A stretch of 32,655 nucleotides of DNA from Nanobdellota archaeon. GTDB lineage: Archaea > Nanobdellota > Nanobdellia > Pacearchaeales > GW2011-AR1. Below, piece after piece: positions 15,730 through 23,115 of this stretch (within the stretch, counting starts at the first letter, position 1; every line of letters starts with the position of its first letter). A program made the translations under genes and the position numbers. The notes beneath the pieces are model-generated. The model searched no databases and was not told where the DNA came from. It saw only the letters and a list, made by a program, of their open reading frames with translations. The stretch lies in NCBI GenBank assembly GCA_027334715.1, contig DAHWUG010000002.1, positions 64,977 to 97,631 of the forward strand, written 5' to 3'.

Positions 15730-16893
15730 TTAGGCTATTGAAAATATTTTCTTTGTTTCCTCCATCAGCCTTATTGTGAAGTTCTCAACTGTCTCGCCAT
15801 CCTGCTTTTCAATTGAAAATGCACTCATTATCTGTGAAATAAGTCTGTTGAAATCTGATGGATTTTGCTCAGAGTATTTCTTTATTGATTCTTCCTCTAT
15901 GTTCTCTGTCTCCTGAATCTCTGTCTCAAGTCCTGTTTCCTTAAGCTTTAAGTCATGTGTGTTTCTTAAAAGAAAATAAGCCCCTTTTTTCTTCAATGAT
16001 TCCTCTATCTGCAGGAATTTTATATCAGAAGTTTTTCCGTTTTCAAGAAGACCATGAAGCCTGAGAAGAACTACCTTGTCCTTGACATCATGTTTTTCCA
16101 GCTCAGAAAGTATCTGCTCTGTAGCCCTTATTGTGTTCTTTATTTCAAGGTCAAGAGAAACAATGTCCCTTATTTTCAAATCAACTCGCTTCATTTTCTT
16201 TTCAAGGTCAGTGTCAACAAGATAAAATCTACCGTATTGCAGATCCTCAAGCTCCTGAAAATTGTTTGGAAATACAGGGCCGGGATAAACAAAATTCTCA
16301 TACTGAAAATCAATGTGCAGGTGACCGAGAGCATAATAGTCTGCCTTTGGAAGATTTGATGTTTCAATCGCGTCAATAGGAAGGTCGCCTTTTGCCTTGT
16401 CTATTGTTGTATGAAGCATGAATATTTTATACATTCCAGGAGCGTCATCAAATTGCGCCCTTCTCAGATCTTCAACTTCAAGGCCGGATGTTTTTCCAGG
16501 ATATCCATATATGGCAACTCTTTTGTAAAGTGTCGGTTTCAAAATAAGTTTTCCGTTTCTTTCCTCAAAAGATGCAACGTTCTTTGCAAATCCCGCCTTT
16601 TCCAGGACATCAAGAAAGGTTTTTCCAGATACAGAATAATCATGGCTACCTGCTATGAGAAAGCAGGGTATTCCTGCATCTTTCAGCTTCTTGAATTCTG
16701 CAAAAGTCTCCTTAAGGACATCTATTGGCGGGAATGCAGTATCAAAGAGGTCGCCTGCTATTATTATAAACTCAACTTTCTCTTTTATGCAGATTTCAAC
16801 AGCTTTTTTGAATGACGCCAGATTAAGTTCCTGAAGCGGCTGCTGCTTCCAGCCGCCAAGATGCACATCCGCTATATGGGCAAATTTCACCAT
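15730..16893 (-). CDS. mre11: Mre11 DNA double-strand-break repair nuclease
   Basis: A 387-aa calcineurin-like phosphoesterase. Nuclease motifs in order are ADVHLGG (I), IIAGDLFD (II), AGSHDYSV (III, where GNHD is more usual), FMLHTTID (IV) and LGHLHIDF (V). A capping domain and a C-terminal acidic helix (ETENIEEESIKKYSEQ) follow, the latter probably contacting Rad50. It resects DNA ends with Rad50. It is first in the mre11-rad50 operon, with only 14 nt to rad50. A 12-bp-arm palindrome lies 45-71 nt upstream of its ATG. Confidence 0.95.
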   Translation of the reverse strand: MVKFAHIADVHLGGWKQQPLQELNLASFKKAVEICIKEKVEFIIIAGDLFDTAFPPIDVLKETFAEFKKLKDAGIPCFLIAGSHDYSVSGKTFLDVLEKAGFAKNVASFEERNGKLILKPTLYKRVAIYGYPGKTSGLEVEDLRRAQFDDAPGMYKIFMLHTTIDKAKGDLPIDAIETSNLPKADYYALGHLHIDFQYENFVYPGPVFPNNFQELEDLQYGRFYLVDTDLEKKMKRVDLKIRDIVSLDLEIKNTIRATEQILSELEKHDVKDKVVLLRLHGLLENGKTSDIKFLQIEESLKKKGAYFLLRNTHDLKLKETGLETEIQETENIEEESIKKYSEQNPSDFNRLISQIMSAFSIEKQDGETVENFTIRLMEETKKIFSIA

Positions 16894-16938
16894 TTTTTAT
16901 TTGTAAACTCCCTTGAAAATAAAGAAATCAAGAACTAT

Positions 16939-16964
16939 ATAAAATTGATTGTAATCAATTTTAT
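16939..16964. repeat. 26-nt palindrome between mre11 and the small divergent ORF
   Basis: ATAAAATTGATT-GT-AATCAATTTTAT is a perfect inverted repeat with 12-bp arms and a 2-nt spacer. It overlaps a TATA-like sequence on each strand (TATAAAATT forward; TTTTATATAG on the minus strand, ~45 nt before the mre11 ATG). The layout fits a dimeric repressor operator controlling mre11-rad50 and possibly the plus-strand ORF at 17029. It has no T-run and no neighbouring upstream gene end, so it is unlikely to be a terminator. Confidence 0.55.
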
Positions 16965-17028
16965 TTAAATATTATCAGATGAGGGATGATTGCACGAAGT
17001 TTAAAGGCAGAATCTTAATTGAAAAATT

Positions 17029-17234
17029 ATGGTAAAGTACACTTTAAATTATGAAGGAAAAGAAATATGGAATGTTGAGGGAGAACTTCCAAGAGTTGGA
17101 GAAATTTATGTGATAAAATGGGAAGGGATGAAAAATCATATGAATCTATTTTAGTTAGGCATACACTAGATGATGCAGTAACACTCTCAAAATTAGGGTA
17201 TACATTTCAACTTGCCCCTATCAGGGGAAAATAA
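17029..17234 (+). pseudogene. Small gene with a single-base frameshift (hypothetical)
   Basis: The ATG at 17029 opens MVKYTLNYEGKEIWNVEGEL and then PRVGEIYVIKWEG, and soon reaches a stop. A second frame continues sensibly with DEKSYESILVRHTLDDAVTL and SKLGYTFQLAPIRGK to a stop at 17234. The junction is at a GGAAGGGAT run, and 206 nt is one base short of 69 codons, so adding one base yields a single 68-aa protein. It was absent from the track because each piece is short. It overlaps the end of the convergent membrane-protein gene by 14 bp. It is either a recent pseudogene or an indel error. The family is not recognised. Confidence 0.55.
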
Positions 17235-17649
17235 TTCTAAACCCATAAAATAACGCCACCCAAAATCCGCTAAGAAGGTTTGAAATCTGGCTTCTGAACA
17301 TTATCAATGCAGCAAGAACAGCAAGCAAAAGGATAAGAAATATTGAAAGCATAATTGTTATTATCGTGCTTGAACTTTTTGGTTTTTTCGGAGGTGTTGT
17401 TGCATAATTCGAGGCTATCTGAATAATTTGGGGCTGAACAAGAGGTTTTGCGGGCTGTTGTGAAGCAGAGATAGGAGCAGGCTGTTCTTTAGGTATAATC
17501 GGGGAAACGGGCATTGTTGATGATGCAGCAGCTTCCTCTATGTCTTCTTTTTTATAGCCTGCATTGTAAAATGTTGCCATTGCGTGCTCCAGTGATTCCC
17601 CCTTTAAAACAGCAAGCTTTAAACCCTCCATAAGTTCATCTTTCACCAT
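17221..17649 (-). CDS. Hypothetical membrane-anchored protein with N-terminal helical module and proline-rich linker
   Basis: A 142-aa protein. Residues 1-42 (LMEGLKLAVLKGESLEHAMA, then FYNAGYKKEDIEEA) form a small helical module. I recognise its 'GESLE.A...F.NAGY..E.I.EA' pattern from other DPANN membrane proteins. A Pro/Gln/Ala-rich linker (~48-92) leads to a membrane helix (~95-118, STIITIMLSIFLILLLAVLAA) and a second hydrophobic stretch to the C-terminus. The gene ends inside the frameshifted ORF on the other strand and starts 36 nt after the RNase J gene, so co-transcription with RNase J is likely. Function is unknown. Confidence 0.65.
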   Translation of the reverse strand: MVKDELMEGLKLAVLKGESLEHAMATFYNAGYKKEDIEEAAASSTMPVSPIIPKEQPAPISASQQPAKPLVQPQIIQIASNYATTPPKKPKSSSTIITIMLSIFLILLLAVLAALIMFRSQISNLLSGFWVALFYGFRIIFP

Positions 17650-17685
17650 TTTAAATACAGGGAGAATTAGTTTAAAAATTATTTC

Positions 17686-19035
17686 TTAATCAAATTCCAG
17701 AATTTTTCCGTTAGGTGACAGGTGGGATGTTTCACCAAATTTGTAGCCAAGTTCGCTTGCAAGCTCAATTAATGGCGTTTCCTGCTGGAGTTTTCCGTGA
17801 GCAGGAATAAGATGCTGCGGCTTGAGAATTTTTATCAAATCCCTCATGTCTTCCCTTCCGCCGTGGCCAGATACATGAACATCTGTCTGAATCCTGACCC
17901 CTTTTTTTCTGAGCTTTTTGTCCATCATTTCCCTTGCATTTATGTTAACAGGGTCTGGGATAACACTTGAAGAAAAGATTATGTTATCCCCTTCTCGAAG
18001 CTTGAAAGGAGTTTCATCCTTTACAATCCTGTCAAGAATTGAACCAGGCTCTGCCTGATGGCCTGTGCAGACAATGAGATATTTTCCCCTGTCTTTATCA
18101 ATTTTTTTTAGCATTGCATCAACTTGCTTCCTGTATTTCACCATCATAAAATCTTTCCTGAATGGGCACTGCCCGACTTTTATTGCGGCATTTGTGTATT
18201 TGTAAAGGCTTCTTCCAACAAAAACTATCTTTCTTCCTGTTTTTTTGCCGAAATCAACAATGCTTTTCAGCCTTGAGATATGCGAGGAGAAAGTTGTTGC
18301 AATCATTGCGGAATTTCTGTCCCTTACAGAAAAGATTGCATCCTCAACCATGTTTCTTGCAATTCTTTCACTCGGAGTTTTTCTTTCTGTTCCGGAATAA
18401 AGGGAGTCAAGAACAAGAACCTTAACTCCTTTTCTTCCAAGCTCTCTTAGTTTGTTGTATCTTGGAGGGTCCCCAATCACCGGATAATTGTCAAATTTGA
18501 AATCAAGAGCATAAAAAAATACCCCCTCAGAAGTATGCATTGCAATAAAGACGCACTGCAAAGTTGAATGCGTTGTGTGAATAAATTCAAGCTTTATCTG
18601 GCCTGATTTTCCATTAATAATATATGTTGAGTCTTCCTTCACTATTCTTCTCTTGTTTTTTATTTCAATTTTTTCACCTTCAAGAATTTCGTGAAAAACA
18701 GCCATGGTAAATGGTGTTGCGATTATCTCTGCTTTTGGGTATCTGTGGGCTAGATAAGGCAATGCGCCCAAATGGTCAAGATGGGCATGACCTATGATTA
18801 TTGCCCTGACCTTGTCTGTCCATCCGTTTTTGTCAAGTATAGTATCATCTGGCAAGGCTCCAATTCTTCTCAAATCTTTTTCATTGTAAAGTTGCTGGTG
18901 ATTTTCCTCTTCCTGTATTTCTATTATTGCAGGCAGGTAAATTCCTGCGTCAAATATTATGACATCGTCTTTAACTTTCACAGCAGTCATATTTTTTCCG
19001 ACTTGCTCAAATCCGCCTATAGTGCATACTTCCAT
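17686..19035 (-). CDS. rnj: Archaeal RNase J (beta-CASP 5'-3' exoribonuclease)
   Basis: A 449-aa metallo-beta-lactamase/beta-CASP nuclease. It starts MEVCTIGGFEQVGKNMTAV, typical of RNase J, and carries the zinc-binding HAHLDH at residues 83-88. Further motifs are THSTLQ, ALDFKFD, beta-CASP strands (MIATTFSSHISRL, IVFVGRSLYKY), CTGHQAEPGS, and late histidines (HVSGHGGRED, IPAHGK). There is no N-terminal KH region and no C-terminal RNase J extension, matching archaeal aRNase J. It degrades RNA 5' to 3', complementing the exosome encoded just downstream on the other strand. It is divergent from the RNase P subunit gene, sharing a 69-bp intergenic region. Confidence 0.94.
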   Translation of the reverse strand: MEVCTIGGFEQVGKNMTAVKVKDDVIIFDAGIYLPAIIEIQEEENHQQLYNEKDLRRIGALPDDTILDKNGWTDKVRAIIIGHAHLDHLGALPYLAHRYPKAEIIATPFTMAVFHEILEGEKIEIKNKRRIVKEDSTYIINGKSGQIKLEFIHTTHSTLQCVFIAMHTSEGVFFYALDFKFDNYPVIGDPPRYNKLRELGRKGVKVLVLDSLYSGTERKTPSERIARNMVEDAIFSVRDRNSAMIATTFSSHISRLKSIVDFGKKTGRKIVFVGRSLYKYTNAAIKVGQCPFRKDFMMVKYRKQVDAMLKKIDKDRGKYLIVCTGHQAEPGSILDRIVKDETPFKLREGDNIIFSSSVIPDPVNINAREMMDKKLRKKGVRIQTDVHVSGHGGREDMRDLIKILKPQHLIPAHGKLQQETPLIELASELGYKFGETSHLSPNGKILEFD

Positions 19036-19064
19036 TTTTATTTCTAAAAAATAAAGAGATAACG

Positions 19065-19083
19065 GTTTAAAAAACTATATAAG
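19065..19083. promoter_or_regulatory. Back-to-back TATA boxes of RNase J (-) and Pop5 (+)
   Basis: In the 69-bp divergent gap, TATATAA (19076-19082) sits ~26 nt before the Pop5 ATG at 19105. The minus-strand box TTTTTTAAACC (~19065-19074) sits ~33 nt before the RNase J ATG at 19035. The two boxes abut, so TBP/TFB assembly on one may exclude the other and couple expression of the two RNases. Confidence 0.6.
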
Positions 19084-19104
19084 CCAGAAAAACTATTTTT
19101 TAAA

Positions 19105-19374
19105 ATGAAATCCCTGAAGCCGAGCATGCGCGAGAAAAAAAGGTATCTTCTTCTAAAAGGAAGCAACTTAAAGGCAAATGTCAGGAAAGCCATTCTTGAT
19201 GGGATAGGCATTTTAGGCATGTCACGCGTCGGTTTTGCATGGGTCAAGGACAACATTATTGCAATAAACAGGGAAAGCCTGAATGAAATAAGAGCCTGTT
19301 TTGCCCTTTATCCAGAAAAAATAGAAGTCCTCCTTGTTTCAGGAAGCCTGAAAAAGCTGAAGAAACAAAAATGA
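19105..19374 (+). CDS. rnp2: Ribonuclease P protein component 2 (Pop5/Rpp14 family)
   Basis: An 89-aa basic protein. SLKPSMREKKRYLLLKGSN is the family N-terminal signature ('KP..R.KKRY'), followed by the alpha/beta core (GISRVGFAWVKD-like GMSRVGFAWVK) and ACFALYPEKIEVLLVSGSLK. It is shorter than typical euryarchaeal Pop5 (~110-130 aa) but complete in its core. Pop5 pairs with Rpp30 and binds the catalytic part of RNase P RNA, which matures tRNA 5' ends. In many archaea it heads the exosome superoperon next to proteasome alpha, as here. Its stop overlaps the start of the next ORF (ATGA), showing translational coupling. Confidence 0.85.
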   Translation: MKSLKPSMREKKRYLLLKGSNLKANVRKAILDGIGILGMSRVGFAWVKDNIIAINRESLNEIRACFALYPEKIEVLLVSGSLKKLKKQK

Positions 19375-19772
19375 AGTTTAGATTAATAACCCAAGAACAT
19401 ACTGCTGGTTGCGGTATTGCTTGTATTGCAAGTATTTTAAATATTGACTACAATGAAGCATTAAGTTTTTTTAATAAAGAATATGTTTCAAGAAGAGGTT
19501 ACTATTGTGGTGAAATGGTGAAAGTCCTTAATAAAAATGGATTAAATTATAGATATTCCAAGGCAAATAGTAAAACAAAAAGATTGTTATCAAAACCAGG
19601 AACAATTGCCTTTATCGGGCATTCTAAAAATTATCCTATAGGGCATTATCTGCTAAAAACGGATAAAGGATGGATGAATCCTTGGATTAATTACCCCAAT
19701 GTAAATCCTGCAAAAGCTGGTTTTCAAAAAAAATTACCAGGGAAAGTAAAATGGATCATTTTTCAAGATTGA
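19371..19772 (+). CDS. C39-like papain-fold protein
   Basis: A 133-aa protein whose start overlaps the Pop5 stop by 4 bp. It resembles the C39 cysteine peptidase domain: oxyanion Gln8 and nucleophile Cys14 in TQEHTAGCGIACIAS, and His92 in YPIGHYLLKTD, with Asp98 or Asn103 as third residue. C39 domains usually cleave double-glycine leader peptides or act as processing proteases inside transporters. Here the domain is alone, with no membrane segment and no ABC transporter nearby. Its DNA looks more A+T-rich in wobble positions than its neighbours, hinting at recent insertion into the Pop5-proteasome junction. The fold call is good; activity and substrate are unknown. Confidence 0.65.
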   Translation: MKFRLITQEHTAGCGIACIASILNIDYNEALSFFNKEYVSRRGYYCGEMVKVLNKNGLNYRYSKANSKTKRLLSKPGTIAFIGHSKNYPIGHYLLKTDKGWMNPWINYPNVNPAKAGFQKKLPGKVKWIIFQD

Positions 19773-19802
19773 AGAAATACACAAAGCCAACACTACCAAA
19801 AA

Positions 19803-19880
19803 CTTTTTAAATCCTGAGTTTTTTTATTTCTTGGTCGAGAAGATAAAAGGAAGTTAAATTATTATACGCTTCTCTAAAAT
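19803..19880 (+). promoter_or_regulatory. Proteasome alpha promoter region with leader hairpin
   Basis: The 114-bp gap has two TATA candidates: CTTTTTAAA (19803-19811), which would give a ~55-nt leader, and TTATTATAC (19858-19866), ~25 nt before the ATG at 19887, which would give a leaderless transcript. Between them GAGAAG (19837-19842) and CTTCTC (19869-19874) could form a 6-bp hairpin in the longer leader. No gene is visible here. Confidence 0.4.
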
Positions 19881-19886
19881 TAGAAA

Positions 19887-20612
19887 ATGGATATGCCAAT
19901 AGATATGCAGCATCAGGCAATGGGCTATGACCGCACTGCCACTATGTTTTCACCCGAGGGAACTATTCTTCAGGTAGAATACGCGCAGAAAACTGTCAGG
20001 CTAGGCAGCGCAAGCATAGGAATGATTTGCTCTGATGGTGTGTTTATACTTGCTGATAAGAGGGTAAAAGACAAGCTTGTTATTCAGAAATCAGCAAACA
20101 AAATCTTTGAAATTGATTCTCACATTTTTGTAAGCGCTGCAGGGATTGTTTCAGATGCACGTGTTCTCATTGAAAAAGCCCAATTGATTGCACAGCAGCA
20201 CAGAATTACTTATGATTCACCAATAGAGCCTGAATTAATAATAAAGGAAATGTCAAATCTAAAACAGCAATTCACCCAATACGGGGGTGCAAGGCCTTTC
20301 GGAGTTTCGCTAATGGTGGCAGGCTTGCGGGGGAAAAAGCCGGAATTGTACACAAGCGATGTGACCGGAAATTATTTTTCATATCATGCAAATGCAATAG
20401 GAGAAAATGACGAGAAAATAAAGGAGAAATTAAGGGAAATGTACAAGCCCGAATTAACAGTAAAAAAGGGAGTAAAGCTTGCTCTTGATATTTTCAAGGA
20501 TGTTCAGGGAAAAAGCTTTGATATGGAGAGATTCGAAATGGTTTACATACTTAACACTGAAGGACATCTCCAAAAGGTGAATGAGGAACAATTGAAGGAG
20601 TTTGTCAAGTAA
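19887..20612 (+). CDS. psmA: 20S proteasome alpha subunit
   Basis: A 241-aa protein with the alpha-type N-terminal extension: GYDRTATMFSPEGTILQVEY is the diagnostic proteasome alpha signature, with YDRT the gate element. The core follows with FILADKRVKDKL, FVSAAGIVSDARVL, and a C-terminal helix. Alpha subunits form the outer rings that gate substrate entry and dock PAN or Cdc48. It heads the run SBDS-Rrp4-Rrp41-Rrp42-RpoK, the same order as the archaeal exosome superoperon. The next ORF begins one base after its stop. Confidence 0.97.
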   Translation: MDMPIDMQHQAMGYDRTATMFSPEGTILQVEYAQKTVRLGSASIGMICSDGVFILADKRVKDKLVIQKSANKIFEIDSHIFVSAAGIVSDARVLIEKAQLIAQQHRITYDSPIEPELIIKEMSNLKQQFTQYGGARPFGVSLMVAGLRGKKPELYTSDVTGNYFSYHANAIGENDEKIKEKLREMYKPELTVKKGVKLALDIFKDVQGKSFDMERFEMVYILNTEGHLQKVNEEQLKEFVK

Positions 20613-20613
20613 G

Positions 20614-20829
20614 ATGAGCGATATATACAATTTGAGAACAGTGAGGGGAAGAGGGAAGGAGCTGAATGTGCATTTCAGCAAGGAAGATAAAGAAGTGGAT
20701 TATTCTGGATTTTCTGAGAAATTTAGAAATTTAATAGAAGCTTATATTTCAACAGACAGAAAAATGATGGAGAATGATGAAAGGATAAGCATCTTAGAAC
20801 ATCTTATTGTTGGAAGAGGATTAAAATGA
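20614..20829 (+). CDS. Small hypothetical protein between proteasome alpha and SBDS
   Basis: The track's start at 20602 is a TTG inside psmA. The ATG at 20614, one base after the psmA stop, gives a 71-aa protein beginning MSDIYNLRTVRGRGKELNVH. It is charged and helical, ending in MMENDERISILEHLIVGRGLK. Its stop overlaps the SBDS start by 4 bp (ATGA). I do not recognise a family. Tight coupling on both sides shows it is a genuine operon member, not noise. Confidence 0.65.
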   Translation: MSDIYNLRTVRGRGKELNVHFSKEDKEVDYSGFSEKFRNLIEAYISTDRKMMENDERISILEHLIVGRGLK

Positions 20830-21503
20830 CGCAGACAACAGCAAGAATCAAACAGGCAGGGAAGAACTTTGAAATTGTAGTTGACCTTGACGATGCGCTT
20901 AAGTTCAGGAAGGGGCTTTCCAATTCAGTAAATTTCCTCGACGTTGAAACTGTCTTCACTGATTCAAAAAAAGGGTTGAAGGCATCTGAAAAGGACGTAA
21001 TGTCCGCCTTTGGAACAACAGATATCAGTGCAGTTGCTTCAAAAATAGTCAAAAGCGGTGAAGTTCTTCTAACCCAGGAACACAGGGATGATGAAAGAGA
21101 CAAAAGAATAAAACAGGTTATTGACTTCATAAGAGTCAATGCAATAGATCCTAAAACAGGGAATCCTTACACTCCTGAAAGAATAAAAAGTGCCCTCGAT
21201 GAAGCGGGAGTTAACATAAAAAATATTCCAATTGAGCAGCAGACAAAGAAAATAATTGACAAATTAAGCAGAATTCTCCCATTAAAGTTTGCAACGAAAA
21301 GAATAAAAATAGTTGTTCCGGCAATTCATACAGGAAAGGCTTATGGAATTTTCAACCAATACAGGGAAAGCGAAAATTGGCTTGGAAATGGAGACCTTGA
21401 AGTGGTTGTAAACATCCCATCCGGATTTTTGATGGAATTTTACGATAAGTTAAATTCAATAACGCATGGAAGTGCGCTCACCGAGGAAATAAAGGAAAAA
21501 TAA
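20826..21503 (+). CDS. sbds: Ribosome assembly factor SBDS (Sdo1)
   Basis: A 225-aa protein of typical archaeal SBDS length. Domain 1 (~1-90) includes ARIKQAGKNFEIVVDLDDAL and the conserved SEKDVMSAFGTTD. Domain 2 carries KRIKQVIDFIRVNAIDPKTG and YTPERIKSALDEAGV. Domain 3 is the ferredoxin-like C-terminal part, with PLKFATKRIKIVVPAIHTGK. SBDS acts with an EF-2-like GTPase to release aIF6 from the 50S subunit. Conserved linkage to the exosome genes is the reason it was once thought to be an RNA-processing factor. Confidence 0.97.
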   Translation: MTQTTARIKQAGKNFEIVVDLDDALKFRKGLSNSVNFLDVETVFTDSKKGLKASEKDVMSAFGTTDISAVASKIVKSGEVLLTQEHRDDERDKRIKQVIDFIRVNAIDPKTGNPYTPERIKSALDEAGVNIKNIPIEQQTKKIIDKLSRILPLKFATKRIKIVVPAIHTGKAYGIFNQYRESENWLGNGDLEVVVNIPSGFLMEFYDKLNSITHGSALTEEIKEK

Positions 21504-21509
21504 ACAAAA

Positions 21510-22223
21510 ATGGAAAGAAAAATTGTAATACCAGGAGAAGTTATTATTTCAGGAGAAGAATATCTTCCTGGAGAAGGGGTTGAAAAAAAAGGAAATGACA
21601 TTGTCGCAATAAAATACGGGCTTGCAGAGGAATCAGCAAGGCTTGTAAAGGTAATAGCCCTTTCAGGAGTTTACCAGCCAAGAAGAGGAAATGTTGTAAT
21701 AGGAAAAGTTGAAAATGTAACCTTTAATGGATGGATGGTTGACATTGACTGCCCTGTAGGTGCATTTCTTCCTGTTTCAGAAACTCCAAGATATGTAAGC
21801 AAGGACAGGATGACGGAAGTTCTTGACATAAATGACATGTTCGTATCCAAAATTCTCGGAGTAAACGGCAGGGGAATTGACCTAACAATAAACATGCGTG
21901 GCCTCGGGAAAATTGAAGAGGGGATAATTGTAAAAATAAATTCAAACAAGGTCCCAAGAGTCATAGGAAAAGAAGGAAGCATGATAAATCTCATAAAGAA
22001 AGAAACCGGATGCAACGTGACTGTCGGACAGAACGGATTAATCTGGATAAAGGGAGACAAAATCGAGGACGAATTGCATGTAAGGGATGCAATAACATTC
22101 ATAACCGAGAAATCATTCACCCATGGATTGACAGAAGAAGTCGAGAAATGGTTTGAAAAAAACAGGAAAGGAGAAAAGAAAAAGCCTGAAAAAGAGGAAA
22201 AGGAAGGAGAAGACAAAAAGTAA
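21510..22223 (+). CDS. rrp4: Exosome RNA-binding subunit Rrp4
   Basis: A 237-aa protein. The N-terminal domain begins KIVIPGEVIISGEEYLPGEG. The S1 domain (~60-140) carries PRRGNVVIGKVENVTFNGWM. A KH domain with VPRVIGKEGSMINLIKKETG follows. The tail (~215-237) is a run of Lys and Glu, more extended than usual. Rrp4 caps the hexameric Rrp41-Rrp42 ring and guides RNA into it. The order SBDS-Rrp4-Rrp41-Rrp42 is conserved in archaea, and spacing to the next gene is a single base. Confidence 0.96.
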   Translation: MERKIVIPGEVIISGEEYLPGEGVEKKGNDIVAIKYGLAEESARLVKVIALSGVYQPRRGNVVIGKVENVTFNGWMVDIDCPVGAFLPVSETPRYVSKDRMTEVLDINDMFVSKILGVNGRGIDLTINMRGLGKIEEGIIVKINSNKVPRVIGKEGSMINLIKKETGCNVTVGQNGLIWIKGDKIEDELHVRDAITFITEKSFTHGLTEEVEKWFEKNRKGEKKKPEKEEKEGEDKK

Positions 22224-22224
22224 A

Positions 22225-22929
22225 ATGACAACAAAAGCATTCAAAAGACCTGACGGAAGAAATCTTGATGAAACAAGAAAAATGAGCGCAAAAGTGGGAG
22301 TTGTTCCAAATGCGGATGGAAGCGCGATGTTTTCATTCGGAGACACGATTGCAATTGCAGCTGTTTACGGACCAAGAAAAATGCATCCTCAGCATTCACA
22401 GGACCCTGAGAAGGGAACATTAAGATGCAATTACAACATGTTCAGCTTTTCTGTTGCAGAAAGGGCAAGACCAGGACCAAACAGAAGAAGCATGGAAATC
22501 AGCAAGATTACTGAATGGGCTTTGGAGCCTATTTTAATGATCGACCAGTATCAGAACATGGTAATTGATGTTCATATAAGCATTATACAGGCAAATGCAT
22601 CAACAAGATGCGCAGGAATAAATGCGGCTGCACTTGCTTTGGCTCATGCGGGAATTCCAATGAAAGGACTTGTCTCAAGTGTTTCAATAGGAAAGCTTGA
22701 CAAGACTCTTGTTGTTGATTTGATAAAGGATGAGGAAGACTGGGAAGAAGGAGAGGGTGCAACAGACATTCCAATAACCTTGACCAGCGACGGAAATATA
22801 ACCCACATTCAGCTTGACGGGAAGATAACAGGGGAAGAGCTTAAAGAAGCGCTAAAACTTGCAAAAAAAGCAAACAAGGAAGTTTATGAAGTTCAGAAAA
22901 AAGCATTGAAGGAGTCAATAAAACTATAA
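22225..22929 (+). CDS. rrp41: Exosome catalytic subunit Rrp41 (RNase PH fold)
   Basis: The track starts this ORF at 22153 inside rrp4. The ATG at 22225, one base after the rrp4 stop, gives the canonical beginning MTTKAFKRPDGRNLDETRKM and a 234-aa protein. RNase PH features include the phosphate and RNA binding arginines in RARPGPNRRSMEISKIT, and the active-site acid region EEDWEEGEGATDIPIT. Rrp41 is the phosphorolytic subunit of the archaeal exosome, degrading RNA 3' to 5' and also adding A-rich tails. It is followed after one base by a small ORF rather than directly by Rrp42. Confidence 0.96.
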   Translation: MTTKAFKRPDGRNLDETRKMSAKVGVVPNADGSAMFSFGDTIAIAAVYGPRKMHPQHSQDPEKGTLRCNYNMFSFSVAERARPGPNRRSMEISKITEWALEPILMIDQYQNMVIDVHISIIQANASTRCAGINAAALALAHAGIPMKGLVSSVSIGKLDKTLVVDLIKDEEDWEEGEGATDIPITLTSDGNITHIQLDGKITGEELKEALKLAKKANKEVYEVQKKALKESIKL

Positions 22930-22930
22930 A

Positions 22931-23113
22931 ATGACAGAAAGAAAATATGAAAAAAAGGATAATTTTAAGGGAATAAGCTATCATTATGGACTTCCTTCTG
23001 AAGAAAGTTCTGAGATTTTAGCAAGAATCAAAAGAACTGTAGAAGTTAAAGTAAAAATAGTCGAAGGAAGAAGGGCATGGGAAAGAGATAATATAAAATA
23101 TAATTTATCATAA
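22931..23113 (+). CDS. 60-aa basic protein inserted between Rrp41 and Rrp42
   Basis: A lysine- and arginine-rich small protein starting MTERKYEKKDNFKGISYHYG, with one helical segment (SEILARIKRTVEVKVKIVEG). It is spaced one base from the rrp41 stop and two bases from the rrp42 start, so it is almost certainly translated with them. I know of no standard gene at this position in archaeal exosome operons. The charge suggests RNA or acidic-protein binding; no motif proves it. Confidence 0.6.
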   Translation: MTERKYEKKDNFKGISYHYGLPSEESSEILARIKRTVEVKVKIVEGRRAWERDNIKYNLS

Positions 23114-23115
23114 AA

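Noticed and set aside
19371-19772. C39-like protein as a bacteriocin exporter component
   Set aside because: There is no ABC transporter or membrane domain and no candidate precursor peptide nearby.
22153-22224. Longer Rrp41 start inside rrp4
   Set aside because: The ATG at 22225 gives the canonical Rrp41 N-terminus and normal spacing.
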